From Chelydra serpentina (taxonomy: Eukaryota; Chordata; Testudines; Chelydridae), in assembly GCA_037349315.1 (NCBI GenBank), contig JBAIAC010000161.1, forward strand, positions 662,501 through 726,500: a DNA stretch of 64,000 nucleotides, in the 5' to 3' direction. A model generated the notes under the pieces. It saw only the letters and a program-made list of their open reading frames with translations, made no database searches and was not told the origin of the DNA. The position numbers and the translations under genes were made by a program. Positions 20,903 through 33,655 of the stretch are shown piece after piece (position 1 is the first letter of the stretch; each line of letters begins with the position of its first letter).

Positions 20903-23900
20903 ATCACTTAACCTGCAATGCCACTGAAATTTACCCACCTCATGGGTTAAACAGCACAGAACAGGAAGTAAAGAATAAAATATATAGTAATAGGTAACCC
21001 ACTCTGGATTGAATTAAAAAACAAACAGAAAATAGTCTGATCCTAATATATAACCTAAACTTTTCCTCATTTAGCTTCAGACTGTTGCTCTTTATCCTAG
21101 CCAACAGTGAGACAATGGAAAAGAATCCCAGCAGAGGTGTTCAAGGTGCCATCACTGCACTTTCTCATGGTCAACTTAGATTTAAGATGTTGGTATGTGT
21201 AGAAGAGGAAGACATCCTGCAAAATGCAGGAATCAGAGCGGGTGACCCAAACAGTCTAACTGGCCTTGGTGTCTCTCGCTCTAGCACTGTAAGATTTTGG
21301 TGTCTCATTACTGAAGTGTTAGTTCTGTGCTCTCTATCGCTATCTGTTAAACTAACCTCTATGAAGAGCTATCCCAAAGTGTCGTCCTGTCTGAAACCCC
21401 CTTGCCCTGATGCTCTGCCTATCAACGAATAAAACTTTAAGCATATACAGAGCTTTACATCTAGTCATAACCATTCTTTCCTCTAGCACATCCTGCTTCC
21501 CCCTGCATTGCTCTAGACTCTTGTTTCTAATTCCATTTTAAAATAGGATCCCCTCATATATCAATCTATCATGGACCTATTTACTGGGGCTCAGAGCTTT
21601 AGATTTGATGCGTGCACAACCTGTTCTTGTACTGATTCCCCCCCCCCCCCGACACACACACACACGTTTCTCCCTTTTGGTGCACAAGGAATTGATCCTT
21701 TTACCATGTTTATTCCCGTACCCCAAATTCCTATAGTAGGGCCTCAGTATGTTTGACTGGCGGCTTGTTGGTCATGTGTCATATGGAAAATTTGTTCTTT
21801 TTATGAGATTTGTTCATCGAACAGGTATTGGTTTGGGTGAACCTATAAGCTACAGTGTGGCACCAGGAGTAATTTTCCACTGGTGAATACATTTCCCTAG
21901 GTTAGCACTTCTCACCTTGTGAGCTTCATATCTGAAGGCAGCATAAACACATGACAGCTTCAAAAGCCAAACTCCCTCAGCAACCCATCAATGTGTACTG
22001 GAGTGTCAGGCACTGCTGCCCGTGTGGGCTCCGTTCCTCCCATCCCTACCCCTCCCTCGCTCCTTATCTGATTGATGTGGCTTTTCAGGCTGTCATTCAT
22101 TCTCCCTGGCACGACATTTTTCGTTTTCCTCTTCCGGATTCTCTCCCCGTTGAAACAAAAGGCGAAGTCGTTTCCAGCGGTGCAGCACCAGGCTGTGCTG
22201 TCTCAGAGGGGCTGGGGGATTCTCTGCATCTCGTTCTGTGTCTGAACCAACGGTGAGCTTGTTTAGTGGCTTCACAAGCAATGCTTTTGAACCGCCGCCA
22301 GATCCCCTCAGCTGCTGTGTGAGTGGAGTTCAAAGCCCTCCTGGGAGTAGATACACGGTATGTGTAAAAGGATAAGGAATTTAATCTGTGATTCCCTACC
22401 CCACAGGAGCGCCTGATGACTGCTTCATGCCACGACTCCCTGAATACTGGACCAGGCTTTTCTCTTCCTCCCTCTGGACACCACTATCCCTACGTTATTT
22501 CTGGGATTTCAGAGAGTAAGGTGGAAGCTTTTCAGATAGGAGCTGGGAAACAAGGTGAAAAGAGCTGTGCTGTTGGACCCTCTATTATATAGGACATGCT
22601 TTGCTCACCTGTGGCTGGAGACAACCTTCCTTGCATGCTGATTGCTATCTGTCTGGTGCTCACCACGCTCAGCAGTGAAGCTCTTGCTTTCAGTGTAGAT
22701 TTATTTACATTTCTCTGTGTGTGTGTAAAATTCCAGTATCCTCATGTTCACAAACTGATTTGAGAGGTTTTGGCAACTCCAAGGGAAGAGAAGAGCTCCA
22801 CTGCTACAGCCATCCACCGGCTGTGCAGCCCAGCTGCCTTTTCAGGAAGGGCCAGCTCGCTTCTTATGTGTCTTTGTGAAGATTTGCTCTAGGGCTTGTG
22901 CTTTTCCTCACTTCCCCTTTTTCTCGGGGTGTATTTCTGTGGCTTGCTGGCTGTCAGAGTTATCAGACCAAGCTTCCTGGACACCTTGGAGAGAGCCCAC
23001 TTCATTTTGAAACACACCTTTTAAAGGTAGGGAGTTGGAAAGCGATTGTAGTGTTTCACATCGATTGTCATGTATACTCTGGCAGGTACAAGGGAGCTTG
23101 TCTCTGGCTTGCTTTTGTGCACTGTTATTTGACTGTTGATTTAGCAAATCTTCATCTGCAAGAGCCATGCTGCAGGAGAGGGGATGGATGGAGAGGCTGC
23201 AGTACAGTAACTGTATTAGGTGATTTGGCTTGCCATGGCCATTAAGGCTCATTGTTAGCTCTCTCTCTCTCCTCCTCCTCCTCCTCTCTGCCCCTCGCTG
23301 ATAGGTTGTTGCTTTGTCTTGGCTTGCTACTGAGTTAAATTTAGGTTCTAAAATGTGCTGGATAAAAGGAGGAATCTGATTGATTGCCCAGTGTGGAGGA
23401 GTTCAGATATTTCTCTTGGTGGCTTACGGTGCATCTGAACAGCACAGGGATCTTAGTATAACTGCACATCTTGTCCTGGGCTATTAAGCTCACTTATACT
23501 ACAAGTAAACACACTTATCAGTCAGTCACCTTAGTCCTGGGTAACCAAACTGCTCTGGGGAGAAACATATTGCAGTGAAATCAGTAACTAGTGAAGTCAT
23601 TTTAAAGACCAGAGAAACTAGAGATGGAAAATTTAAAAATCAGGTTCGGTCTTGCCAATCCCCCCAAGGGCCAGGGCAGGATTGTTCTCTACATTATTTT
23701 TTCTAGTGCTTTGTCATACAGCTGTTTAAATCTTATTTTCACATCAGGAGCAAAACCAGAGGCATTAATGTTTGGTAACTTGAAAGCTTAGAAAGAGAGA
23801 TTCATATAAATCCATGTGAAGAATAGAGAATAAAATTAGTGAAAGCAAAGCCTTGAGTAACTTTGTATCACAGCTTCTTCAGTGTTGGTTTTCTGGGGAG

Positions 23901-24494
23901 AAGGGTCTAAATTGCTCTCCTGGAGGATTTCTCCCCCATCCATAATGCAGCTGCCATCCTGCTGGTCAAGGGACATTAGATGGAACAATGTTCTTTAATC
24001 AACCAGTGAAATTCCTTTTGAACAACATACAGTGCTGACACCACCCGATGGGCCAAGTGCACACCTTCTGCGTCAAGCCAACTGCTGCTGGCCTGGGGAG
24101 CGAGACACTGGGTTTAGGACCCAGGCCAGAGACCTCATGCTGGGCAGGTTCTTTCTCTGACTCTTACTAGAATAGAGATGATAGTTTTCCAAGTACTGTA
24201 ATTGAGTAAATGTGGTTCCCACAATGTACTGTATGATCCCCACAGTGGGGATATGTGGGTGATGAAAGGTGATTTTCTGTTTTCTCCTCTGGCCTCAGTT
24301 CTCTTGCTACTTTAAAGGTAGGTGAAGGGTGAAGAGAGGGTGGAATATGCCAGAGCTATTCAGTGCATGTCTGCCACTGGAATACAGAAGAGCAGCACAA
24401 GACATCTGAGCTATGGATCTGATGTGTGTCTGGATAGTGAGCAGCAGTGCTTGCTGGGCTGGCGTTCTTTCCCTGCATTGCCAAAGGAGGAATA
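20903..24494. other. No confirmed gene; possible non-coding exon near 22252
   Basis: Long non-coding stretch. A short C run plus (CA)n lies at 21631-21665 and (ctc)n at about 23260-23288. The interval 21990-22252 is somewhat richer in CpG than its surroundings and ends in a donor-like cg|GTGAGC at 22253. It could be an untranslated first exon of NDST2, but nothing else supports that. Open frames here show no domain. Confidence 0.4.
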
Positions 24495-24690
24495 CTACTT
24501 TGCCTTTCTATAACCCCTGAAATCCAAAGATCTCAAAGGGGATTAATGAGGCATGTATTGTTGCCATCCCCATTTTACACATGAAGAAACTGAGGCACAG
24601 AGTGTGACCAGCCTGTCAAAAGTCACATAGTGACAGAGCCAGGAATTTTGGCTCCCGTTTCCCTGCGGAAATCGTTAGACAACACCCTAA
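24495..24690 (+). mobile_element. MIR (ancient CORE-SINE) fragment
   Basis: The core ccccattttacacatgaagaaactgaggcacagag matches the amniote-wide MIR core closely. It is followed by gtcacatagtgacagagccaggaatttt, the expected MIR 3' portion. Very old insertion. Confidence 0.88.
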
Positions 24691-27600
24691 AAGGCTTATC
24701 TGTTTTCATTATTTGGAAGCAGTGGCTATAAAAATAAAAATGATTCTCTGTTCTCCGTCATTCTACAATCTCCGGGGCGCACAGTCTGCTTGTCTTATGT
24801 GGATTCTCAGCGGTGTAAAGAAGCAAAAACCTACAGAGATCTAGAGTCGTTAACCCCATTACTCTCCCTAACACCGAAACAACCATTTTACAAGCCCAGT
24901 AGCATGTTCCAGGTTGTGTATGGCAGACACTTCTCAGGTGTTGCAGCCATGCATCTCCAAACACAGATGAGGTCTGTTCACATGACTCTGTCAGGTAATA
25001 TTGCATCAGGGTGTGTAGATGTGATTGTGTACTCATCCCACCCCACGCACCCGGGCCTCTTGGAAGTTCTCTTCTTCAAGTAATGCAGTGTGCGGCATAG
25101 GCAGTGGAACTAGGGGTGCTACTGCACCCCTCGACTTGAAGTGGTTTCCTCCTGGCATGTAACCTCTGCAGCTGTACTAAAATAGGGTGGGTATTTCAAT
25201 GGCTGTCATGCTGCAGAGTGCTTGTTCCCTGGCAATGTTTCATGAGAGTCTCCCTGTGCCCATAAGACTTTAGGTCTATTTGAAAGCTGGCAAAGTCGAT
25301 TGTCCTCAGATGGGAGACTGGTATGTATGGAATATCCCCTGCAGACCGTTATCTTGTCCCATTCAGCCCCTTTAAGCATGCTGGCTCCTGGACCTTATTG
25401 TTCCAGAGTCTGCTAAAGCACACAGACTGTCTCCTCTCTGCCAGCAGTGTCTTCTGCCATGCAGGCAGGATGAGTGACTGTGAAGCTCCTTCCTAAACAC
25501 CCAGTTCTATACAGCTCGGGAATGTGCGACGTCCTGTGGAGAGGGGGGATGGGGAGAGCATCCCTGATGCTGATTCCAAATAGGGTGCCAGGGATCCCAG
25601 AGCCACAATTCCTCTTGCTCATTCATGCGAATCATCTGCAAAATATGCAGGGTTGGGGGGAGAGATAAGAAGCAAAGTCTATGAACTAAGCCTGCTCACA
25701 TACGTTAGGATGAGCCCAGGCATGAGGTGAAAGGAAGGCTCAAGCGCTTCATTATCTAACATTCCCTCAGGGCAGTACCAAACTCACTGTAGAGCAAGCA
25801 AGCCTGGTGCGGGGCTGGCAGAGAGAGAGAGCCCACATTGTTCTGTGTGAATACGGCTGGTACTGGAATGTTTCATTGCGAATCTGAAGCCATCTTTAGT
25901 GCAAAATATTCCTCCGAGGGATTTGTTTTCGTTGCTAACCATTTCAGAAGTCACATTCAAGCCTGCGCCATGCCTTCTCCCAAACAAAAGGCAGTAAGGT
26001 TTGGGGCTCATTCACAGCAGAAAGGATGCACTTGCCTTTCACTCTGCTGCATGTGTTGGGGTGATGTAAAGTCCCTGCTCTGTAAAACAGCAAACTGGGT
26101 TGGGAGAAGGGAAAGACAAAAGGAAGACATTTCATCATGTGGTGGCCACACATGTAACCCCAGAGGGAAAGGAGAGAGCATCTTGCATAGGTTGCTAGCG
26201 TCCCCCTCCGGCCTACATACACAGCATCTCTGATGGGGGCTTCAGAGGGAGGGGGAAGTGATTAGGCATGGCATGGGATCTCTTACTGGGGGATTGGTCT
26301 AGATCTCTTGATTAATTTCACTCACATTGAATTGGTTGATTGAGATTAGCCTGGTGCTCAGTTTTGGCTTCTCAAGTTGGGATGCATGGAAGAGATTAGG
26401 GGTATCTTTCTGTAAGATATAGGAGGCCAAAAATAGCATCTCCCTTTGTTGCTTTTTTGTGCCTTTGCAAAGTCCTGTGTAGTTTTGTATATGTGAGGTT
26501 TTAGTCAAAGCAAATCCCTCTCCCCCCAAATAAATGCAATTCCCAGCAGTTTAACCTCCATAGTCCCATACTAGAGTGGCACATGAGTGTCTGCAGCTCT
26601 CCCTCCTGCCAGCTAATGATGGGTGCAGTACAAGAACTGAGCTAGGTAAATAGGTGCAATGGAAGGAAAATAATTTCTCTCATCTGTGGAGTTGTTGTAA
26701 ACAAGTGTGTAAAGCTAGAATTGTTTTTCTAATTGGAAACTGCTGAGGGATTTTCCACCTTGTAACTGTTTCAAATGTCAAAATCCAGACCAACAGAGCA
26801 GACAGCAATGAAAATCTCTCTTACCAGTGTACGGAAGTGTGAGAGTTGCCCTCAGTCGTGTTAGAATAATAGTTCACATGAATATAGCTCTTTCCATCTG
26901 AGTGCCATGCAGACATCATTTGTCACAGCACCCCAGTGTAGTAGTATTCCCACTTTGCAGCACAGGGAGTTCATGTGTCTTGCGCAAAGTTGCATCACAG
27001 TCAATAGCAAAACTGAAACTAGACCCAGAAGTCCTAATTCTCACCCCACTCCCTCCGAGTGAGCACATTATCATAGCTAACGTGAGTAGTGAATCTGTGA
27101 CCTTGCCTCTGGTGGTTGTGGACTGGGGACCAAACACGGAGCGAAGACCCAAATATCCCATTCCGCTTCTATCTCTTCTATGCTGTTGCTCTTCACTCAT
27201 TCCTTCCCCTGAGTGTTCAAGGAGACATGGAGGCTAGTAGCACTGAAAGGGCCTTTCTCATTACATGCAGTTCCAGGTGTTGACCTTCTTACAGGCTTCT
27301 TTTTTCAGCTCAAGATTCATTATTTCTGTACTCAGGAAAACTTACTGTCTGATAACCTCTGCAGAACAGGAGAAGATTGAGGCCCCAGGGTGTGTGCGGA
27401 AATGTGTCAGAAAGAGGCCCCCACATTAACTAGAGTGGCAATGTGAGTGAGAGCAGCATCTGTCTGGATTGCCCTTAGGCACACCCCTTGGCTTTGCTCA
27501 GGTAGTTATCAGTTACTGCTGATAAAAGGTTGCCCTCCAGAGCAGAAGGAAACAAGGGGATTGAAACTGGAGGGCTGCATTGGTTGATTTCCTGGAGCTG

Positions 27601-29050
27601 AAATTAGAGAGATTTGTCAAGCTGATGGCCCAGTGTGGCTGAGGGGGTGGTGCACACTTGTCATGGCACTGAGGTGTACCTTTGAACTTGTGTGTTTGGC
27701 TGTGTCCCCCTCTCCATTGTGGCCAGGATTCTGAAGGTGCAAAGCACTGGTTCTTTCCGAGCTTGACAAGCTCGCTCTAGTGAAGAGCGGGGGCTGAGCT
27801 GCATTTGCCTGTGAAATGTTGTGTGGTCGCTCCGGATAAGCTGGAATGGAAGGTGCAAGCACAAGAGAGGTGAAGTGCAGTCAAGAGTCGGCGAGGCTGA
27901 GTGCTGACAGATATAGCAGATTAGGAGCGTATTGTTTGAATAAAGGTCACTAACTTGCATCAACTAGCCCCACCTTAGTAGTGTAGAAGGACTGCTTGGT
28001 GCCCCGAGGTGGGGTTGGGGTGCAGCCCGCGAACTCTTTGAGTGATTCTGAAAATGCTGGTCACAGCTCCGTAGTTAAGGTTGAGTTTTGCACTTAAAGC
28101 AGGGACTCAGTCTCTTTGTTACGTATGAAAAACACAACCTTGTCTTCTCCAGAATGAACACCAAAGTAATTGTGTGAGAATTTAAAAGTCATTTATTTCC
28201 TTGAATAACCTCAGTAACAGAATAACAGACTCTTCAGACTTATCATGTAGCTAAAAATTGTGTAATTCTTGGGCACTGGCTGCACCGAGCAAGGTATAGA
28301 AATGCACAGTCACCCAAACACCCTTAATTCTGCCCTGTGCAGTGACACCCTGAGGGGGAAAAGAAAAAATATCCTCTTCGCTTTAAACCAGAGTTTATGT
28401 AATCTGGGACTACAGACACTGAGTTACATTAATCAAAATCGTATAGTTATTGTCTGACATCACTGTAAAGTTAAAATTATTTAGGTGCCCTAACAGTGTA
28501 TTTCTGTACTTTCTTCAGAGTAGCCAGAGTATAGGGGTTCAATGATTTTTAGCTATATGGCAAGTAAGAGTCTGTATATACTGTTACTGAAATCATTTCC
28601 ATACCTTTAATATGTTTGGATTTATTTTAAGTTTTAACCTTGACTCTGAAATTCCTGGATTTGTAACACTTGTATTTAGGATATTTACATCATTCCTATA
28701 ACATATTTTACTTTAAATTGCTGATATTTAACCATAACTCCAACTCAACATAGTTTTTTCCTGGGATCTATAAAATGTGGCTGTGATACCACTCAGTGAT
28801 TAATTGATTCTCTCGCCATAGGAAATGCACTACCATTGGGCTGGCAGTGAGCATTGGGAGACCATAGTTAGGCAAAAAGAAAATAAGAAAGGAATACTTG
28901 TGGCAGTTTCTTTGCATGTGTCGTGTGCACTCTTTTTGACTTCTTTCTCATTCCCCAAACGCTGCTTCTCTGGCAAAAGACGCTGGTGAACACAGATGCT
29001 AGAACAGGGTGAATAACGGATGTTTTGATTCACTGGTAATTTCAAAAAAG
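24691..29050. other. No gene; one MIR-like fragment
   Basis: Plain non-coding DNA. The part 26875-27050 (ttcccactttgcagcacagggagttcatgtgtcttgcgcaaagttgcatca) has the MIR layout but is strongly diverged. Frames such as 25838-26233 have no recognisable content. Confidence 0.45.
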
Positions 29051-29054
29051 AAAA

Positions 29055-29170
29055 GTTAATTTCGGGTGGGACTGTCTTTTAGTTCTGTGTTTGTACAGCA
29101 CTGAGTCCCAGGGGTTCCTTGGCCATGACTGGGGTTCCTAGGATCTATGATAAAACTAAATAATTATAAT
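29055..29170 (+). mobile_element. Ancient L2/MIR-like tail, second copy
   Basis: The order gggactgtcttttagttctgtgtttgtacagcactgag...catgactggggttcctagg...taattataat parallels 12985-13135. Class uncertain, same family likely. Confidence 0.5.
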
Positions 29171-29521
29171 GAATTAATAATGTGTTGGACCAAAAATGAA
29201 AACATTAATTGAAATGTTCTGACTTTTTTTTGAGAATTTCTATAGGAACAGTTTGGTGACATTGACACAAATTCACCAAATGTTTCGGTTTAGCCAAATT
29301 TGCATTTTTCACCCAAAAACAGTTTTGGTTGAAAAATTTCACCCAGATCTATTAGACATACCCCTTTGGGCTGTGAATGCGCCAGGTTTACAAGCCAAGC
29401 TGCACAGGCTCTGGTCAGTATTTGGATGGGAAACCACCCCACGCTCCATCTAGGCTACTGCAGGAGTTGGTGATTTTTAACAGGCTTCACGTTTCCTTCC
29501 TGAGTCAGTACTGAATACAGT

Positions 29522-30165
29522 CAGGGCCAGCGCTCCCACTAGGCGACCCTAGGTGGTTGCCTAGGGCGCCAGGATTTGGGGGGTAGCGGGAAGCTGCCTC
29601 CTGCCTCCCGGCTCCATGGCTGAGACGGGGGGGTGGCTCACCGTGGCTGCCTCCTGCCTCCCGGCTCCGCAGCTGAGCCGGGAGACGGGGGGGGGGTGGC
29701 TCACCGCGGCTGCCTCCCGGCTCTGCAGCTGAGCCGGGAGAGGGGGGGGCGGCTCGCCACGGCTGCCTCCTGCCTCCCGGCTCCGCAGCTGAGCCGGGAG
29801 ACGGGGGGGGGGGCAGCTCGCCACGGCTGCCTCCCGGCTCCGCGGCTGAGCCGGGAGATGGCGGGGGCTCGCCGCGGCTGCCTCCTGCCTCCCGGCTCTG
29901 CGGCTGAGCCGGGAACCGGGGGGGAGGGAGGGGCTCGCCGTGTCTGCCTCCTGCCTCCCGGCTCCACGGCTGAGCTGGGAGCTGGGGAGAGGCTGCTGCG
30001 GCCTGTGGGCGGGGGACTGAGCTGCCGCGGGCTGCGGGGAGGTGGGGAGCTGAGCTGCCGCGGGGGGGGGGGGGCATTAGCTGGGGAGGGGGGCGCAGGG
30101 CTGGTGCAAGGAAGTTTCGCCTAGGGCGCAAAACTTCCTTGCGCCACTTCCTTGCACCGGCCCTG
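29522..30165. mobile_element. hAT-like element carrying a GC-rich minisatellite
   Basis: Ends CAGGGCCAGCGC and, reverse-complemented, CAGGGCCGGTGC. Flanking octamers aatacagt (29514-29521) and aatatagt (30166-30173) match at 7 of 8. Near the right end a short inverted pair (gtgcaaggaagtttcgcctagggcgcaaaacttccttgc) forms a hairpin. Most of the body is a tandem repeat (separate entry). The long open frames on both strands are a product of the repeat, not genes. Confidence 0.75.
29592..29995. repeat. Minisatellite, unit about 60 bp
   Basis: About seven imperfect copies of a unit beginning gctgcctcctgcctcccggctcc, then gcagctgagccgggagacggggg and a G run, then gctcgccgcg. Units vary in length through G-run changes and loss of the second tgcctcc. 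The G runs could form quadruplexes. Confidence 0.9.
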
Positions 30166-30290
30166 AATATAGTGGCCCTGAAGGGTGATAGGGGAACTGC
30201 TGCTGGAAACAGTGTTTCAGATGAGATCTTAAACAGTCTAGGCTTTCACCTCATCTGGTGCTGATTAACGAACCTGTGATGTGATTTTTT

Positions 30291-32930
30291 TTTTTACCTC
30301 TGTGCTTTGCTTTCCCCCATCTCACTTGTTGCTACCTTCATCTCCTCCCACTCTCCCGTTTGCACCTTCTTTTGTGCTCCTCCTTTGCTTAGAACAGTCT
30401 CTGTTGTTCTCTGCCAAACCCTGTCGTCTTCCAGCAACTATTCCCACTTCGTTTTCCTGACCAATAATCACTCTGTATATGCCTTTCCCATTACTGTTGT
30501 TCCAGATCTTGTCTCTTATCTACCACTAAGTGTTTCAGGGCAGGGAGCACTTCTGTCTTGGTTTTGTAGAGCATTGTGTACCTTTTAAGCACTATATACA
30601 TAATTAGTAGTAAATTCTCCTTACAGTTTTGATTGCAGTGTTCAGTAAACTCTCATGTACTGTTGTCTGTATGATGTTTTAAACAGCTTCCATGTTTCAT
30701 CCTAAGGGAATTTCTACATGAGTAAAATTAGTACCGGTATTATAGCACCTGCCAGCCTCTAGGTTGCTAGTATAGACAGGGTTCGGGTGTATTCACATAG
30801 ATTTCATGGCACAGTGGTAAGAACACATGGACCCAAATACCGTTGCTACTCTGGTGGTGACAGTTGCTGTTTCTAGTGTAGACAAGGCCCTAGCTGTGGG
30901 TGTAGAGATTTCGCTGTGTATGACTGTTCTTTATAGTGTACAAAATGGGATCCTTTAAAGTGAAAGATATATAATGTAAACGTAAGAGTCCGTTGTTATT
31001 AAAATATTTGTGCTGAATGAACTCCCACCTACACTCTGGAACACATCTCTTCTTTGAAAACATTCAAGGAAGAGCATGAGACCCACTCTACTGGTGTAAT
31101 CATGCTGCAGTAGCTGCTTGTATACCAGGATGCAAATGCTGGGCGCAGTTGTCAGCTCGTATATGTTTTACATGCTGAAGAAAAGAAAGTCCAGAATGAG
31201 ACAAATTGGTTCCATTCGTCTAGTGGGTCTTGGAGTTTTGTCTTCTTCAATAAGGCTGAAATCTGCCTCCCTGTCTGTGGAGAGATTCTGTTTTCCAGCT
31301 TCTCCTACCCTCCCCAATCCAAAGTCGAGTGCAGGGCAATTTAAATAATTGATTTACATCAGGTTGAGGCTTTGTAAAATGAATTTGAAAATGTGTGTTA
31401 TTGCCGTTTGATTAAATGTATAATAAACTAAGCCGTAAATGCTGTGTTTTTTGTGGTTTATTTAAGCCACTGCTGGTAGGGTATCTTATTTGAATTTACA
31501 AAACTACCATAGGCAAAACAACAAATATTGAAAATTAAGGAACCTGAGAACACTTAAGCAGGTATGTAAGTGTACTCATATGAATAGCCCCATTGACTTC
31601 AAAGTTAAAATTAAGCATATGTGTCAGTGTTTTCAACATCACGGGCTACAATTGTACTTTTATTAAGAACTTCTTTCTTAGTGGCACAAAATCTGCCAAA
31701 TAAAATTGCTTCAGTATTAACGGTGAAAATTATTTAGGCTGTCTGTACTTTAAACAAGTTTATTGCGAAATGCAAAGGTTGATGGAGGAACAAAGCCTGC
31801 TCACAGTATCAAAGCTGCTTGACTTGTGGAAGTTCAGTATCCAGATGGTGGTTTTGGTTGTAGATCTAGTACAGGCTATTGGCAGTTTTGTGTTTCCGTT
31901 TTTGTTCTCACAGTAATGACACTAATGAGGCCCTGGACTTGTCTTTTTAGCATAGAGCAGCATTTTAAATGTGAAATTTCACAGTAGAAAAAAATCCGTA
32001 AGTGAAATCAAAAATTCTACTTGCTGTTCGTTAGTTAATTAAAGAAACAAGAACAAAACACCCACTTGGGCAATTAAAATCTGTAAAATGTGAAGAAAAT
32101 AAGAGCTAGCAACATGTAATTACAAAATCAATTTTAAATAAAAATCATTATTTAAATTTAAAATCCAGTGCTTTTATTTATTGTTTTTAAATCATGATTT
32201 TTATCTACCCTTGGTTGAGTAGTGTCTAAGCACAGGACCTTTCTGTGTTGTGGGAGTTCACTTGTAAAAGGGGGGTGTTGAATTTTTTGTAGGGAGTAGA
32301 GGTAAATCTGGTGGCAAGGCAAACCTTGTACTGTGGGAGTAAGCGTGTGTTTGCCTGCATTAGTGTAATTTTTTTTAATGATTATGAGTGCAGATGGTTT
32401 GAAAGATGAAATAATTCCACCCACGTAGAGGAAGACAAATTTAACAATAGCTTCCAGCTCTCTATTACCCATATGCCTGCTCTTCCAGCAGGCGCATTCG
32501 CACTGTCTCTCATGCCTCTTCCCCAAGCTGCTATGCTGTCCTCCTCCAGATCCTTCCTCCAGACTCACTTCTGCCATGCTGCCTGTGAAAAACGGGCAGC
32601 TGATACCAGGGGTGCTAAGGGGCAAAGAGGTATTTGCCCCCCACAACTTTGGTTTGTCCCCCACTGGCTTTTCATAAGTCTATATGTTTTACTCCCGTGC
32701 GCGCCTCCCCCCCCCCCACCCCCCGCCGACTTTGCAGGATCTAGTATAATCACATATAATGTTCCATATGCTGACACAGTTTTGCACCCACCCCGCACCC
32801 AGTGTTTCTGAAATTATGCCCCTAACTGATACAGGCAAAGCAGCAGAGATAACTGATGACATTCAGTGTCTCTCGTCTGTTTATATCTTTAAAGAATCTA
32901 AGCTCCCCATATGCCTGCAGATTGCTTGCC
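30291..32930. other. No gene; small repeat remnants
   Basis: Seen here: an L2/MIR-like tail at about 30525-30615 (cagggcagggagcacttctgtcttgg), a decayed MITE at about 30715-30895 (ending gtgtagacaaggccctagc), an AT-rich stretch, and a C run at 32705-32725. No exon-like frame is supported. Confidence 0.45.
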
Positions 32931-32936
32931 TGACTA

Positions 32937-33242
32937 AGGGCTTGTCTACACTGCAACGTTGTCAACAAAACTTTTGTCTTTCACGGGTACTTTAAACCCG
33001 CCACCCCCCCCCCCCCCCCCCGGAAAAACAAAAGTTTTGCCAACACAGTGTGAATGCAGCTTTGTCTGCAGGAGCGCTCTCTTGCTGACAAAGCTACTGC
33101 CGCTCACGGGGCTGGTAGTACTTTATCGACAAAAGTACCAACAAAATACGGACGGAGAACATTCACACATGCTGACTTTTAGCAACAAGGCTGTGTCAAC
33201 TGTTGTATAGTCGCTAAAAGCTGCGTCGTGTAGACAAGCCCT
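32937..33242. mobile_element. MITE with AGGGCTTGTCTACAC termini
   Basis: The left end AGGGCTTGTCTACAC is repeated exactly in inverted orientation at the right end (gtgtagacaagccct). TA dinucleotides flank both ends (32935-32936, 33243-33244). A C run of about 17 lies at 33004-33020. No coding capacity. It could belong to a TA-targeting superfamily or a Harbinger-like group. Confidence 0.8.
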
Positions 33243-33651
33243 TAGTTTGTGTAACTCACCTTCCTGTCACATAGTCATCCTCACCCTTCCCTTCCTTCTA
33301 ACATCCACTTACTGCATTTTGTCTTAATTTAGAGTGTAAGATGTTTGCAACTGGGCTGTGTCTTGCTATACAACACCCAGCCTGCTGAAACTCTGATCTC
33401 GATTGGCGCCTCTGGGTACTAGTGTATTACAGTAAATGAATGATACCAACCTCCCAGAAACTGGTTAAACAGGTATGAAAAGCTTACATAGAATCCTGTT
33501 CCTTTTCATTCTTGATGAGACCGTCTCAAAAGGGAGACCAGACCAAAGCAGACCTTACTGTAAGGGAGGTACTTTACATTTCCCCACCTCCCTGTCACGT
33601 TTTATCAGCTGCTTTTAAAGCAATAGCCAGCACCAGAGCCTATAGCGGTGA
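33243..33651. other. No gene; L2/MIR-like fragment
   Basis: Segment 33330-33450 (gtgtaagatgtttgcaactgggctgtg...ctgatctcgattggcgcctctgggta...cagtaaatgaatgat) is another copy of the ancient L2/MIR-like tail. The remainder is featureless. Confidence 0.45.
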
Positions 33652-33655
33652 CATA

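Larger units (their letters stand above)
29365..30290 (+). mobile_element. 5S rRNA-derived SINE, split by a transposon
   Basis: The head ctgtgaatgcgcc...ctctggtcagtatttggatgggaaaccac aligns with the 3' half of vertebrate 5S rRNA, including the gtacttggatgggagacc region. The body then runs to 29521 and resumes at 30166 after an inserted element (gtcagtactgaata ... atagtggccctgaagg). It continues with ctgctggaaacagtgtttcagatgagat. Fusion of a 5S-like head to an unrelated body is the SINE3/AmnSINE style. It is not a functional 5S gene: the head is incomplete and diverged. Confidence 0.75.

Noticed and set aside
29365..29460. 5S rRNA gene
   Set aside because: Only the 3' part resembles 5S rRNA, with many changes, and it continues into a SINE body.
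29505..30131. 208-codon minus-strand open frame, Pro/Arg/Gly-rich
   Set aside because: It is a translation of the minisatellite; all frames on both strands are open there and the residues follow the repeat unit.
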